Shown here: piece after piece, positions 45,458 to 58,780 of the stretch | Numbering within the stretch: the first letter of the stretch is position 1 | Layout of the letters: every line of letters begins with the position of its first letter | NCBI GenBank assembly: GCA_947579665.1 | Contig: OX388346.1 | Coordinates: forward strand, 92,568,615-92,632,614 | Origin: Sympetrum striolatum | Lineage: Eukaryota > Arthropoda > Insecta > Odonata > Libellulidae | Direction of reading: 5' to 3' | DNA: 64,000 nt | The notes under the pieces: generated by a model | What the model saw: only the letters and a program-made list of their open reading frames with translations | The model's database searches: none | What the model was told of the DNA's origin: nothing | Program-made: the position numbers and the translations under genes

Positions 45458-45640
45458 ACCGGCCGCGGTGGAGGAGTGGTTATCATAGCACGCTCCAACA
45501 TCAAGGTCCCAGGTTCGAATCCCGGCTAACAGAATTTTTCTGCTTAGGGAATGGTCATACGTGTTCGTCTATTGTTCATGTTATACCTTCACTTTAAATT
45601 GGCGTCTTGCTGTTTGTGAATCATAAATAAAAGTTGGCAG
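45458..45640 (+). mobile_element. tRNA-derived SINE
   Basis: CCGGCCGCGGTGGAGGAGTG (box A region) and CCCAGGTTCGAATCCCGGCT (box B and T arm) are 30-odd bp apart, followed by a body through TTGGCGTCTTGC and CATAAATAAAAG. The head resembles the triplicated one at 22.36 kb. Confidence 0.72.
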
Positions 45641-46085
45641 CGCTAACAACCACACTGTTCTCATTATTTTGCTGTGATAAAATGAACAACTGAAACCATG
45701 GAAAAGATGAAGAAAGTGAATCACAATGCACACGTTTCAGATCACCCATTGAACTTATACTGTCTCATTTAGGTTTCCAATATTTTACCATCCCCTCGGA
45801 ACAACGTAAGGACAATCAGGAGAGAAGTGTAACATTATGCGGATAAGACCAATTGCACGTAAACATCTTCACCTGTAAAGAGATATTTCATAGAATATGT
45901 GTCACGATAATAAATATTGTAGAACAGTTAAATTTGGTAACTTTACATATCAGAGTAAATTTAGTAGAGACTTGATTTCAAACTTCGTCATAGAACAAGG
46001 GAAATATGGCTTGATTGAAAACAGTTAAAGCTTTCGGTATATTGTTATGAATTAACAATATTTTGAATGGTATTGGCCGTTACTT
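45641..46085. other. Intergenic DNA, nothing recognised
   Basis: No supported feature. Confidence 0.5.
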
Positions 46086-46195
46086 GGTGGAATTCCATAA
46101 TGGATGAAAATAAAAGAACACTTTGTAGAAATTCCACAGAATATATTTCAATACACGACCGGTTTCAACTTTTAAAAATCATCTTCTGGTCATCT
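46086..46195 (-). mobile_element. Penelope-like element 3' end
   Basis: On the minus strand the end runs from a hammerhead-like core through ACCGGTCGTGTATTGAAATA, TTCTGTGGAATTTCTACAAA and GTGTTCTTTTATTTTCATCC. It resembles the 20.9 kb arms in layout (ACCGGTC... then TGTGGAATT...TACAA). No body is recognised upstream. Confidence 0.6.
46154..46191 (-). ncRNA. Hammerhead-like core, degenerate
   Basis: On the minus strand: CAGAAGA (CTGAAGA expected), a weak A/T stem II, GAAA (46166-46163), palindromic CCGG, TC, then GTG. One core base differs and stem II is poor, so activity is unlikely. Confidence 0.45.
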
Positions 46196-46199
46196 CATG

Positions 46200-49100
46200 A
46201 ATTACCAAGCTCCTTTACAGTATGCACATTTACATGAGGTCATATGGTTGTAAATATTTTCACAGCCTGAATTAAAATGCAAGACTAAACTTTAAGAAAC
46301 GTTTCGTCGGAAGTTCAGTGTGAGCTGCGAAAACAGTTTGCATTGTCCAGTGCTAATGCATCTAGTAAATGCAACCTTACGGTAAGAACGACCTCAATAG
46401 AACCCGAAGGTCAAGGCGAGTAACCATTTCCTCTTTGAGACCACTCAGAATCCAGATGTCTCACCGACCAATGAGAACAGAGATAAAGCGTAAGTACAAA
46501 TAAAGCGAAAAACTCCAGAAAACCAGATGAGTTAAGCAGAGGCACTGCCGCAAAACATTAAAGCATATGCTTTATGATTTCGTTTTGATGTGGCGCGGAG
46601 GGGATAAAAAATATCACCTCTTTGTTTACCTGTCGAAAGAAAAAACAATTCCACGGCGTCCTGCGGCGCTTTTTCATAACGCGAAAGGTCGTCAAATTGG
46701 TCTACTGCTCCAATTTAATACGAATTAAAATGTCTCGATAGCATTGAGCGAGTTCAGGGACCAGGAAATGCCAGAAACACAAAGCACGCCTCCACTGAGC
46801 TTAGCACATCTCGTACCTTTCTCTCGTATGAGGAAAACTCCTCGTTTGCCATAAAAAATTAGCGTTAAATATTTCAAGGAAATAAAAATCCCATTATCAT
46901 CAAAGATTGCAATGCACCGTGTATATTTTTAAGGATAAATACTTCTGAAATACAAGATTATGTTCCATTTAATTTCGCAACGAAAATTGTAATGATAAAT
47001 GAAGAATTTATTCCTTCGAGTTGTTTAACTAATTGTTTTTTTCTGGAACTGAGTGCAGTGAAAGCAGACGCACGCTTAAGGTTCCACTTATGAAGACTTT
47101 TGGATTAAAATTGCTTTCGTCGTAGATTAAAATATAACATCCTCTAAATTTGTTCTTCACATTTTTCAAGAGCTAAAATTAAAAAGTTTCTTATTTCTGC
47201 TATATAAATGAGCTCAAATCGAATTTGAAGATGATCATTTTTATAATCAAATAAAATTTTAATAACTAATATCACTATACTTTTATCTACTAAAAGGAAA
47301 TATAGTTACTTGCAATTTGCGATGCATTTCTTTGGGTGTTTCAAAATTCCGGATTAATTTTACTGCTGTTGATAAGTAAACAGGAGTGTCACTAAACAAA
47401 ATTGAAGAACCATGTTTATTGGAATACATTATTCATTATGCACCATGAAGATTCCTTAGAAATTAATGCATCGCAATCATTTAAATAAGAATTATTAGGT
47501 GCTCCATAAACAACCATCGCACAAAATTCCTCACTTAGCATATCTTAACCGTCTCATCAAAAGGAAATATTTTCAATTACTAAATAAAACAATCAAAGCC
47601 TGTGTTTTGATGTTAGCAAAATAAATACACGTACGAATAAAAAACAACGATATCGATCATATTTTATTAATTTAATAGAGTAAGGTGTTTGTAAATCAAA
47701 TTGATGAAATCGAGAATATCCATGAATTTCTATATAATTGTCATTTTATAGATAGTCCATGGATAATACAATTAATATTACTATTAATACAATTTGGTCA
47801 ACTGAATACTTCTTAATTTAATACCAATTTGATTGAAACACTTGAGAAACATCGAAAAGTTCGATCGTCTTTCCTTAAAAACTAATTAATTACGAATTAT
47901 GAAATGCAATGGTTGGAAAAGTAAACAGACGAAGTGTCCAAATTCATTGTTAATGCGTGGCGAAAATTGTTAGTAATTGGGATGACATGCACCCATTGTT
48001 AGAGCGTGATAAGAATATAAATAGTGTTAAAAGAAATGTGCCAAACACAGCTCACGAAGCAGGAGAAACCTGTGAATGGCGACCACACCGAGATCTCAAC
48101 CTTCTCGGAAACTAAAAGCAAATCCTTTACAGTAATATCCGTGATTTACCTTGGAATATCTCTCAATGGCGATTCATTTACGCTGAGCAATAAAATGTCT
48201 CACTTTAATAAAAGCGATCGAATGAATATTATCCTTCATTTTTCGAAATCATGTACTCAACTTGAGGACAATGTTTAGGAGATCACGAATTGTTTGAAGA
48301 AGGCAAATATCTAAATTTATGAAACCCCAAGATATGTTTTTATATGACGAAAATTGTTTAAAAACTGTAAAATCTACAAAATACATAAGCCTATTTTAGT
48401 ACTATCTATCCGAAATGACTAAGCAAAGAAGGTATATCGAAAAGACGTATATGAAGAAGAGTAAGAACAAGATAAGTAAAGATAGTTGTTAATAATATAC
48501 GTAAATGGTACTCACAACCGGTGACCAGAAGTAGCGTACTAGATGCGAGCTACTCACCTGAAAATAAAGAACACTAATTAACAGGTAAATCAATAAAACA
48601 TTGGCAATTTATTTTACTTATAAGCAATTTCGATTTTAAATTATTAAAATGCAGTCATTTATTCTGCCTTCACAGTGAAAATTTGGATTTTGCCAGGGAT
48701 AAAAACGAGGAGATATTATCATAGAGTATAGTTACTCCATGATATTATCACGGGGAAAACGTTTAATCCCAAGAATATTAGTGTTTATATTATTATTATT
48801 ATTATTAGGCAGAGAAAGATATGTTTTAAAGCACACCGAAGAGAAAGTAGGAATGAATGCAAAGAATGAAGAGCCTCATTTCTCAAACTCTGGCCTAAAT
48901 ACAAAACTCCACACTTATTAAAAATATACAACAAAATAAACGCATTCTTCCTATTATTAGGGTATTCTATAGTAGAGATGCGATAGTCAAGATCATATTT
49001 TTTACTTGTTATTAGAAAGGCTTTTATTGAATCAGAACATTATAATACGGATGAATGATCGCAGTTTACACAACATTTTTGGAGGAAATTAATTGAGTAA

Positions 49101-49935
49101 CTAATTTAGGTAGTCCGTTAGCAAATAATTTTTCAATTCTAACATACTTCAAGGTACAACCTTACGAAGTGTACAATGTTAACATCGCACTTCTTATGCA
49201 ACATACATTACAGAGAAAGTTGCATATTACAATACGGTAAAACCTGTATATTCTACTGTTTAAATAAGAATATTTTGGTGCTGTTAAGTAAATAATTTCT
49301 AGTCAGCAGGTTCCCAATAAGTGTTCTATTACAAAGTTATAAAAAATAACAAATATAATGCTATTTGCTAATAATAAAGCAAAAGAGTCTCAAAGGTAAA
49401 TTATTCACCTCATGCCCTTTGAAAAGGGTACAAAGATAATACAATTTTCATACATTCTTCTTTCAGATAAAGTCTGCCACATAAATTAAAAGTTCCTCCT
49501 GAGTAAAAACACAAGAATACATTTATTTGCAGCTATCAGGAATGACGCGAGTTGCATCCGATGCGCCGAGGGGGGCGGTGGAACGGCTGCCGAGAGATAT
49601 AAAGAACACACGTCTGAGCGCACACAGAAATAAATTGGAAAGCAGTGGAGCGTCATAACACATTCGACGGTTTAACTTACAATGAGACTTGGATTCGCTC
49701 AAAATATTACGATCTATTCCGAAATTCCGTCCACAATTGATGAACGTTTCACACAAATAGAATCGTCACAGAGGAATATTTGTTGTTTTAACAATTCAGC
49801 ATTTTCTCCAACCGAAATATTCTCCGAAAAGATTTATATTTTTGAAAAGGTTCACTCCGAATGCCACAACTCTTAACTTAAGTTTTTGTTTGTCTCCATT
49901 ATGACAGAATATTTTTGACTTTGTCTCTCAATTTC
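46200..49935. other. Intergenic DNA, no gene recognised
   Basis: 46280-46860 and 49520-49760 are GC-balanced patches. An 84-codon plus frame (48024-48278), a 77-codon minus frame (49523-49756) and a 64-codon plus frame have no motif. A TTA microsatellite lies at 48788-48808. Confidence 0.5.
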
Positions 49936-49937
49936 AG

Positions 49938-50400
49938 GACTTATTTATTTTATTTATTATCAAGTATCAACAAACAGCACGAGGCCAATTACAGTTGACG
50001 ATATAACAAGAAGCAAGGAAAAATCAACAATCAGTGAGAACAAAATAAAACAACAAATCAACAACATACAATTAATTTAAATAATGAATACAATTAAAAA
50101 AAGTCAATCTCTTGCAACCATATTTTGGATGGATTTAAGAGGAGAGAAGAAAGTATCGAGGTGAACGTTGAAAGAAAGGGAGTTGAAAATTGAAGGAAAA
50201 AGAGTGATCGTTTTACAGTTGATGGAGTGCTCAGAGAGAAGGTATCAGATAGGCGAGTTCTTCAAGAAGGAACTCGGAAAGAGAGAGTAGGAAAGGAGAA
50301 TTGATTTTGCTGTTAATTATACTACACAGGAAGGAGATGTCGGAGGAGAGGCTTTGATAGATTGAGGTGATTTAGAAGATGAGCTTTAGCACACCTTTAA
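49938..50400 (-). mobile_element. LINE C-terminal and 3' UTR relic
   Basis: On the minus strand a frame reads RVPS, stop, RTRLSDTFSLSTPSTVKRSL and then FTSILSSLL. This matches the ..FrVPsR.tRl..tF.........spi.R......n pattern near the C-terminus of jockey-like LINEs. The 3' end is at about 49940-49965 in ATAATAAATAAAATAAATAA. One internal stop and no catalytic region. Confidence 0.5.
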
Positions 50401-52060
50401 AATAACAAGTTGAATTTTTAATTTTATAAGAACAAACCGATGCTGTCTTATGTAATAAATGGAGAAAGAATGGGCAATAAGGATAGGTGAGATACTTTAC
50501 TACTGTATGTCAATCTAGCTTAGTTCTGATTTTACATAATTACCAGCAATTTTGTATGCTATGAGATTGTACAAAGAAAATAAATGGTAGAGTATGAAAA
50601 TCAAGTACAGATATGCTCTAAATAATTCACCGGTCAAATTTATTCTCATATGTCCCAGTCTCTGTCATTTTTGGAGAATTTATCAAGTTATAAGGTCACC
50701 TTATTAAATAATGCAAATTCATGAATAGACGAGCATGAATAAATAAGCACGACGCAGGTTTAAAAAATTGGATGAACATAATGTCTTTCGATAAACAAGT
50801 TGTGATGTGGAGTTTGAGTGATTTTTTATCAAAAGTATAAGTGAACAAAAACTTCCTCTGTTTGATATTCTCAAATACATTTAAGTAGAGTTAAAATGAG
50901 AGTTACTGCTGTTTATGATAAGTAGAAATAAAAGATGTCGAATACGTTCGAAATATCGTACAGCAACCTTAATTACTTTTTTCTTTCTTACAACATATCT
51001 TCCACAGATATAGTCTTAATAGCTTTTCTTTGCTCAAGCTGCAAGAGTGAGTTATAAAATCTGTGAAAATAATCCGCTATATAAATAAATTATAATCCAA
51101 ATCATCAAGCAAATTTATAGAAGATGACTCGCTAAAAATAATGAAACTGCTCTTAGCGAGTTAGGCGCAATCCTCTCATAAAACGGTTGATAAATAAGTA
51201 ATGGCTTCCCAAGATCCCAGTTAATCGCCACAGACATTAAAGGTTCGTGAGATAGCGAATTCAGCAACTCAAAACGGAAACTTTCAGCCATTAAGTGTCG
51301 AGGTCCTGAAATAGAAAATCTCCCATTCAAAATGAGCGAAGGAATTGCCGCAAACTGCGATTATCGCTCGAGCGATGATCTATTATTAACCTGATCAATA
51401 AAAACGATTAGCGAAATAAAAAGAGGAAAAATGAATAACGAAATGCACTCGTGGCAAAGTGATGACACCAAAAGTACTTAACTTTGATAAATTGAGGATA
51501 TACTTATCGATGGTGTTCTACGTTAACCGATAAATTTACGACGTACATAAATTGACTTCCAGCGACGGTCTAATGGTATGCGAGAGATATTAATATTCGT
51601 AAATGTAATTAAATTCCTCGCAATGTGCTCGAAATTCAATCGCACATTTCAATGCTCTTTGACTAAGTTACTCTGCAGCAGCGGACCTATTATTATGAAC
51701 CAAAATCAGTGGCATATTGACTACAGCCACCAAAAAGAATAGTAGTACTAAAGATAAAACAGACATAATGTTAAACGTGAAAGAAGGGAGTGTTTTTCTC
51801 ATAAAAGAGGCCTAGTTATTTGTACCACTTATGAATACACGTAACACAGTTTCGGATAACCAAGTGAGTAGCTCTGGTCTAGAGTTTGTTTCCCCCTGTA
51901 TGCGTAAAATGACCTCATCTGTCGAAACAGATAAAAATATTCTACCATTGCCACAAATTTGGTTTGAGTGTCACTGCATGCTTTTTATTTAAAAGAATAA
52001 TGATAGTGTCATTGTTTCATTAATAACACTAATTACCCCTTTCTACTAACCTTCTTAAAC
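50401..52060. other. Intergenic DNA with a possible SINE fragment
   Basis: TTCGGATAACCAAGTGAGTA at about 51852-51871 resembles the 5' head of the 20.64 kb SINE family, without box B. The rest holds only a 71-codon minus frame (51115-51330) without a motif. Confidence 0.45.
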
Positions 52061-52065
52061 ATATA

Positions 52066-54935
52066 CGGCCGTATTCATAGATTGTTGATTTAGCGTTTAA
52101 CTAGAGGTTGCTACGTAGTGATTCACTTTCGAGTGATTAACGACTAACTAAAATGTGGTATTCATAGATTTCAACTAGCGTGTAACTAGAGGTTGCTTCG
52201 TAGACAACTGCTATACGGCGAAAAGTGACATTCTCGATTTGGCAACCTCGCATCATTACCTCAAACAAATGAAAAAGAAGTTGTTTATATTGCTTCTGCC
52301 CGAAGGAAAGGCTAATTTTCATCGGATTTTTCTTATTAAAGCGATTGATATGGTATCTCTATCGTCAATTCTTTCTGCTGTTTGATGTATTGAAAGATTC
52401 TCAAGTAAAATCTATCGTATTGGTTTTCTATGGCACAAATAACATAACATAAATTCAAAACGTACAGATGATGTCTAGGATGGGCAAACATTCATACGCT
52501 CTTCTTATTGATACGATGGAGATAGTCTTTACATCGTTGATTTTTAGGGTTGTTTATTCAATTAAATTATCTAAAAATCGATCGTTAAGGTTTTTAATGC
52601 CGTAAATATTATGGTATGGCAGGGTATGGCAGGAAATATATGAAAGGCAGGCGTGGTAAGGTGAGTTCACTAGGTCTACAATTTACCTAGATTTTCTTCC
52701 GTAGTTTCCAATTATATGTCTTGTTAATAACTTAAAGTGGCTGGGTACATATTCAGATAATTTAAATTGTATTATTTGTTAAGATTTATCGTTTTCCATA
52801 TAATTACATTCATTTGAGACCCCAAGTTCATATGTAGTATTAATTCGGAAAGGGGGTCATGAAGAGATTAACTGGACACAAGACGAGTTTAGAAATGTGT
52901 GTTGACTACTAAACCATCGTTTCCGAGAGTATCATGCTCTTTCTTACGATTTGTTGCTATTTATACTCACAGATATATAATTAAGTCGGTAGTTATTATG
53001 CTTACTGTGAATATTACATTTTTTAGTAATAATAATGAATATTATTGCATTATAAAAGTCTAGCATACCTCTGAAATGAATTTTGAATCAATGAAAGGTA
53101 AATTACAGTTTTTATTTAACCGGCAATATGATAATGGAATGGTATAAATTGGCTTAGATTTATAAACTAGTTTCAATCTCAAGAAATAATTGTCAAAAGT
53201 TTGAGGAAAATGGTTGGAAGTTTCATTTATTCATAGAAATTAGTCTATTACATCTATATTCAATTATTCATTCATTATGAAGAGGTATAAATACAGAGAC
53301 GCAATGAAAATGTCCTGGAGGATGATTGGTATTGAATATCATTAACTGTTGATTTCACAGTATCATATTTATAAAATAAGTCTAAAACTTGAAATAGCAT
53401 ACATGAGAGATAAATTTAAGATAAAATAAAAATATTTTTGATAAAAAGTATTTGGCAAAGCAAAATAATTTAACAAGAGTTGGTATATAAACATTTTCAC
53501 ATGGTCATATTTCTTCAATCTGGCTATGCCATGTATCACTGATCAACTTTTAAGGTTCATTCACATAAAAATGGCTTCATTATTACTTCACTTTCATAGC
53601 ATTGCTAAAAATAATTAATATAGTATATAAGAAATGTTAGCAGATTTGCAAAGTAGAAGATTAATTAAAATTTATATGAGCATGGTGCAAGCTCACACAC
53701 AAAATCCTACAGTGGGTCATCACAATGATATTTCCATTATAGCCTTATGAATTAAACTATAAATGCAAATGTTCAATAAATTTCCAAACAAAAGTTTCTC
53801 TTTTCATGGTGATATTAAGAATTAAAGGTATGCATTTTCCATTTATCCTTTTCAATGAATCTGCCAAGTGCCAAGATATGACATAAATAACACTGTTCTT
53901 ACAATACAATGCATGCAATACTTAAAGCAAAAACTTTGATGGTCCAGATTTAGAAATGAATGTTTTTAAACAAATTATAAATTCACATTAACTTACTTTA
54001 ACATCATTCATCCACTTATCTGCTTTATCATGCATACTTAAAGAAGCTTTTATACTATCAGTCATGAAAAACACCGACTATTGAGTCAAATTAAATGTAA
54101 CACATACTTTTCTCTATACTGTAACTAAAGGCAAATGATAATAATTCCATTCACAAATGAAAAATATAACTTCCATTCTTCGGCTTTCTCCCAATCAATC
54201 GAAATAACCTTTCACGTCACAATTCCGCAAATCTATATTTATATCTAAACCTCTCTGTAAAGTATCTCAGATTCACTTTAGGCGAATAAGCTCTTAAAAA
54301 AATCATTCATGTGCTATTTTTCTCACCTCTTTTACTTCCAAAACTTCAGTATCATCGTAGAACGAATTCATATGAATACAAATCCAGAAACAACTAGACG
54401 CTAATTGAAATTCATACAAGTTGCTTAGGATAAATTAAGGAATGATACCACCCTCATAAAAGTTAATGAGTAGAGAGTGATAAATAACATTAAAATGTAG
54501 AAAAAATACGTTTTAGAGCAAACGGAACAAACCTTTTTATGAACTCGATATTGCCAGCTACGTATAGACTACCAAAAAGAATGCAAACAATAAATAAATT
54601 CAATACTACACTAAGGAAATACAGAAAATACAGTTAACAATCTAATTAGAATGTAAAAACTGACAAATTTACTACTAATAATACACAATATCGGTTCAAC
54701 GATCAACTGCACACTGAAAACCGGAGGAAGAAATTCCATTATGGCGTCGAAATCATCCGCTAGTTACATTTTAAACAAGGGGTCCCGCGTCACTAGCGAT
54801 AACTATTTTATTTAGTTACATTGTATGCCAATAGAGCCTTAGCAGCGCCAAGTCAAAATCTATGAATACGGAATTTTGAAAAAGTCACACGTTAGCTGTA
54901 GCTAAGGGTTGCTAAACAATCTATGAATACGGCCG
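52066..54935. mobile_element. Unclassified 2.87-kb element with terminal and subterminal inverted repeats
   Basis: CGGCCGTATTCATAGATTGT at 52066 is matched by its complement ending at 54935. Just inside each end a second GTATTCATAGATT copy follows in the same orientation as its neighbour (52158-52170, and complement at about 54857-54869). On the left, TTTAACTAGAGGTTGCT is also duplicated together with it. I see no transposase; the interior is AT-rich and noncoding. No clear target duplication can be read, so the superfamily is open. Confidence 0.65.
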
Positions 54936-55430
54936 AACGAAACCAATACGAACCTATTAATTTCTTACTATTATTGTCCGTTGTCGCGCTGCCTTTTAAT
55001 GTATGACCAATATTAAAAAGTCGGCAAAAGCGTACAAGCCATAAAAATAATATGGCTACCGATATGATTATATACCACATTCTTGATCTTGATTTAGCCC
55101 AAAATGATAGCCGAGCAGGTTCGCTTTTTCCGCCTAAATCAAAAATTGTCAATCTTCCAAAAATAGAACTTCTATAAAGACTATTAATTTTGCATCTACA
55201 AAAACGTCTATTTAACGGTTTAGCCTACAGATTAGTCTCTACAATCATTGTTTTGCTTCATAGGTAGATATTCAAATAAAAACATTCAAAAATAAACATT
55301 TCCTTTCATAGGTATAGCCAAAAGGTAAGTACCTTGTCTGGCTCTACAAGGTTATACAGGTGACATGTTATTACTAATATCACCAGACTATTTACATAAT
55401 ACAATTATTATTAGAATATGTTTTTCATTT
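54936..55430. other. Intergenic DNA, no gene recognised
   Basis: A minus-strand frame of 86 codons (54892-55152) contains one hydrophobic stretch but overlaps the end of the element before it and is probably chance. Confidence 0.5.
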
Positions 55431-55439
55431 TTAGTTTTG

Positions 55440-56345
55440 GGAAATACAATTTACCCAAATTTGGGTCGTGCCAAACCAAACATGGTTTGTCGGCGGGTAT
55501 ATTGTCGCTATATATATTTTTAATTTTAATTTAGTTTAGTTGTTTTTTACAATATATATACAACGCAATTTTACAACTTATTAAGTAAAAATGCAATACA
55601 GAATAATAATATTCATACGTAAATAATTATACGGATAATATTCTTTTTAAAATTTAAAATTTATTAAATACAAAAAAAGAACTAATTACAAATACAAAAT
55701 CATACAATACAAAATAATGCAAAATCTCATTTAATACAAAAATATTCTTTACAAAATACACATTTCTTACTTTTAGACATTAGTTTTTTATCCAAATACA
55801 AATTTCTTATATTATCAAAAGATTTGCTTTTTATTCAAATGTCAATGGTTTCACATTCTTTTTTAGTGCACGGTTTACTTTATTAATTCAGTGTCCTAAT
55901 ATCTTTTGTACGTAAATCATGCACTTTTCTTAAAATAAATGGTAACTGTCATTGGATCCGCATCAGTTAACCACTCATTAGTTTTACATTTTTGTTAAAC
56001 TTGGTTCTTATCTCATATGCATTATTCACAGTTTTCAGAATAACTTTCCTCTCTTTCAAATACTTAATGATACTGTATACATGCATTTGTCTCACAGTCA
56101 GAACATCAAAGTCTTGCAATAATGTTATGGAGGGATATCTTTTTGGCTTATTCAGAATTATTTTTTTTAATTATTAATTTTTGAAAATAAAATTAGGTTT
56201 AATTGAAGTGTCTGCAGCCCCAACCCAAACCAGAATTCCATATGTTAGTGTTGGTTGTATCAATGCATAATACACCAATTTTAGCACCTTTACATCCAGT
56301 ACTTGTTTAAGCAAATAAAATGTATATAATTGTTTCCTCAAAAGT
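55440..56345 (-). mobile_element. Jockey-like LINE 3' fragment
   Basis: On the minus strand, 56345-55780 is decayed reverse transcriptase coding and the AT-rich stretch down to about 55440 is probably its 3' UTR. The exact 3' end is not certain. Confidence 0.6.
55780..56290 (-). pseudogene. LINE reverse transcriptase C-terminal relic
   Basis: One minus frame reads VYYALIQPTLTYGILVWVGA. A second, after an indel, reads KPKRYPSITLLQDFDVLTVR followed by QMHVYSIIKYLKERK. These match the YyalI.p.LtYGiivWGga and ..LF....iltv....y......y.......  segments of jockey-type LINEs. Later codons include several stops. Not functional. Confidence 0.68.
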
Positions 56346-56379
56346 GAGGTTAAGCATACCTCCTGTTTAACTTATCATC

Positions 56380-57000
56380 AATTTCAATTTATTTCAATCA
56401 ATCATCATACACAAAAATACTATTCATAAAAATATATATAAAATAAACATAAAACAGTATGTACAATGCTTGAGATAGCCAAAAGATTACATAATTTAAT
56501 CTTGTCCGACTATCTATAGTTAAAATTTACATTCAATAATTCCATAAGAAAGACGTTACATAAACTAAATAACAAAGAACTGTCCTTACATAACATTGGG
56601 TTATACTTTTGCATTGTTCTCTTGTATTTACAAATAGTATGATATGAAGAAGAAAAATGCATAATTCATACATGAAACAATAATTTCAACCTAGAAGGTA
56701 TTTATAATCTATTTGAAACACCCAATTAATTGGTACAATCCACCACTTCCACTGCCCAGTTTGCCAGTTACATATATCATTTCAATTTCATTTTTCGGCT
56801 AAAGAAAATTGACTGATTATTTGGATTTTGTGACTTATCGATGTCTTTTTCTTCAATCGTTACCTTGTTCTCTATTATTTCTTTTGCTAATAACAAGCCA
56901 GCTTTAGAAAAATATTTCTTAAATTTCTTCATCTCTATGTTTCCCATTAAATTTCTATGAGCAGGTTTTTCACATGCTGTTATGAATCAAACATTTTCTT
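56380..57000 (-). mobile_element. Possible LINE 3' UTR
   Basis: On the minus strand the stretch ends in GATTGAAATAAATTGAAATT at about 56405-56385, a polyadenylation-type signal within a short repetitive tail typical of LINE 3' ends. No coding is recognised. An ordinary 3' UTR of an unseen gene is the alternative. Confidence 0.35.
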
Positions 57001-58600
57001 CTAAAACCTTTACCTGGCCAATAAATATATTAGAAACAGAAGAAGTCAAAGAAAAGAAACGTGCAAAGGTATTAAAGAAATGTTTGCAAAACATGTGAAA
57101 AAGATTACAGGAATGGCTTTCATGGAAAATGATGAATATTTGTTTTAAATGACTCAGTTTAAAGGTTTAGGATTCGCAATTATATCACAACCGTATACCC
57201 TTCAAAGTTGGTTATGGGAACTGGCAGGTTAAAGGTATTCCAAAGAATCGAAGGAAACTTGGAGGGATGCAAAATTTAGAGGGCGGAGCCTAAACAAAAG
57301 GGACTTCTGCGGAAAGATGTTCTTTCCAAATAAAAGTTAATGGCAAGGAACCCTACCAAACTTTACTCAATCTTTAGCCAAAAGCAATAGATTATTCTCA
57401 AAGAATCGAATAAAGAACTTCTTCTTTTGAATTTTGTAGGACCAAGAGAGAGGGCAGATTTTGTTTTAATTTAGGAAAAAAAGTACAAAAGAAGTCTAAC
57501 TACTGCAATGGATAACTTGAGTTCTTTGCGAGTTGCACTCTAATGGCTCTAAGACGTATAACTTGAATTATCTGGAAGTTGAAGTCTGGAAATACCACAC
57601 AAAAGGGTACGTAAATTTTAATTGTACCTAGAAAAGATTTCCTAACTGCGCTTGTTACTGTCAAATTAAAGGCGACCATAGAGACGTGGAACTTAACACG
57701 TTTGTTATCAATATAAAAATTCATGAGCAAAGATAGAATGCATTCCCTAAAGAAATGTTGCACTTGGTCATTCTCGACGTGTTTTATGGATGTTATATTG
57801 CAGAAATGTAAAAATTGCATATTCTATACATGCGTAACATGGTAAGAGGTTATCTGCATGCTATGCCTCTGATTGTTAAAGTTGTTCAAACAAATCTAAC
57901 TCTGGGGAAGAATTTCCATCTAAAATGGTTTTAATCACAAATATTAATGATAATTACGTAATCTATCAAAATCATGGTATCTAATACATGATTACTCTCT
58001 TCCTGATTTCCATTCATCCATAAACCGTAACCGAATTAAGGAACGAGACCTTACCCACAGTAGATCAATAAATTTCACTCCAATAAAAGGTGTCTGGGAA
58101 TACTGCCGCATTAACAACGTTCCCAAACCATAAAAAAGAAATAACAGTCGACAAATATTTAATTAAATGCTTCGCCTCTGGAAAAATGTCCCTTATTACT
58201 GGGAGCGTAAACCCAAATTAAGCATAAAATTTAAACTCCTTCCGCTCTCTTTCCGGCGAAAAATTACTGACCTCCTTCAGCTAATAATGGCAACTCACTT
58301 AATCGGTTCTTTAAGACCTAGATTAAAAATATTGAGTGGATTTTAATTCCCTTGTTAAGATTTCGAGCGAATGACCGCATTTCACGAGCAGCCGAGTAGA
58401 TGCGAACAAACTGAGGTTTAATGATATATTAATATTAATTCAGTCCCTCTACATAAATTGCAACAAACAGGCGAGCCTGCAACAAACACTTTCGAATACA
58501 CAAGCCATTATCATTCATTCGTATTAAGAGTAGAGCATTCAATACTTTCTGCTAACGATTTTTACGCTAACAGTTTATATCAATGAATACACATATATAG
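57001..58600. other. Intergenic DNA, no gene recognised
   Basis: A 106-codon minus frame (57820-57500, MQFLHFCNITSIKHVENDQV at the start) has no domain I know. Nothing else stands out. Confidence 0.5.
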
Positions 58601-58611
58601 ATGACAATCTT

Positions 58612-58780
58612 AACAAAAGCATTCTCCCGGCAAGAGGAAGATCCCGGGTTCGATTCCCGGCCTTGGTGGACTTTTTTCCATGTCCGTTTCTCCTTGGGTT
58701 TTTCCTGGGTGCACTTCCATATGTGCAATTTTCACCCTTCCTCTTCCTTGTGTTAAGCAGTACTTTTTGCTGAATTTACC
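58612..58780 (+). mobile_element. tRNA-derived SINE, head truncated
   Basis: ATCCCGGGTTCGATTCCCGG is a good box B and T arm, followed by CTTGGTGGACTTTTTTCCAT and GTCCGTTTCTCCTTGG, the same body as in the 7.78 kb SINE. The box A half is not recognisable. Confidence 0.65.

Noticed and set aside
54892..55152. Possible membrane protein of 86 codons
   Set aside because: It starts beyond and ends inside the right end of the 2.87-kb element, has a single hydrophobic stretch and no family motif.
57500..57820. 106-codon minus-strand frame as a gene
   Set aside because: No recognisable domain, no neighbouring exons or repeat relationship; consistent with chance in AT-rich DNA.
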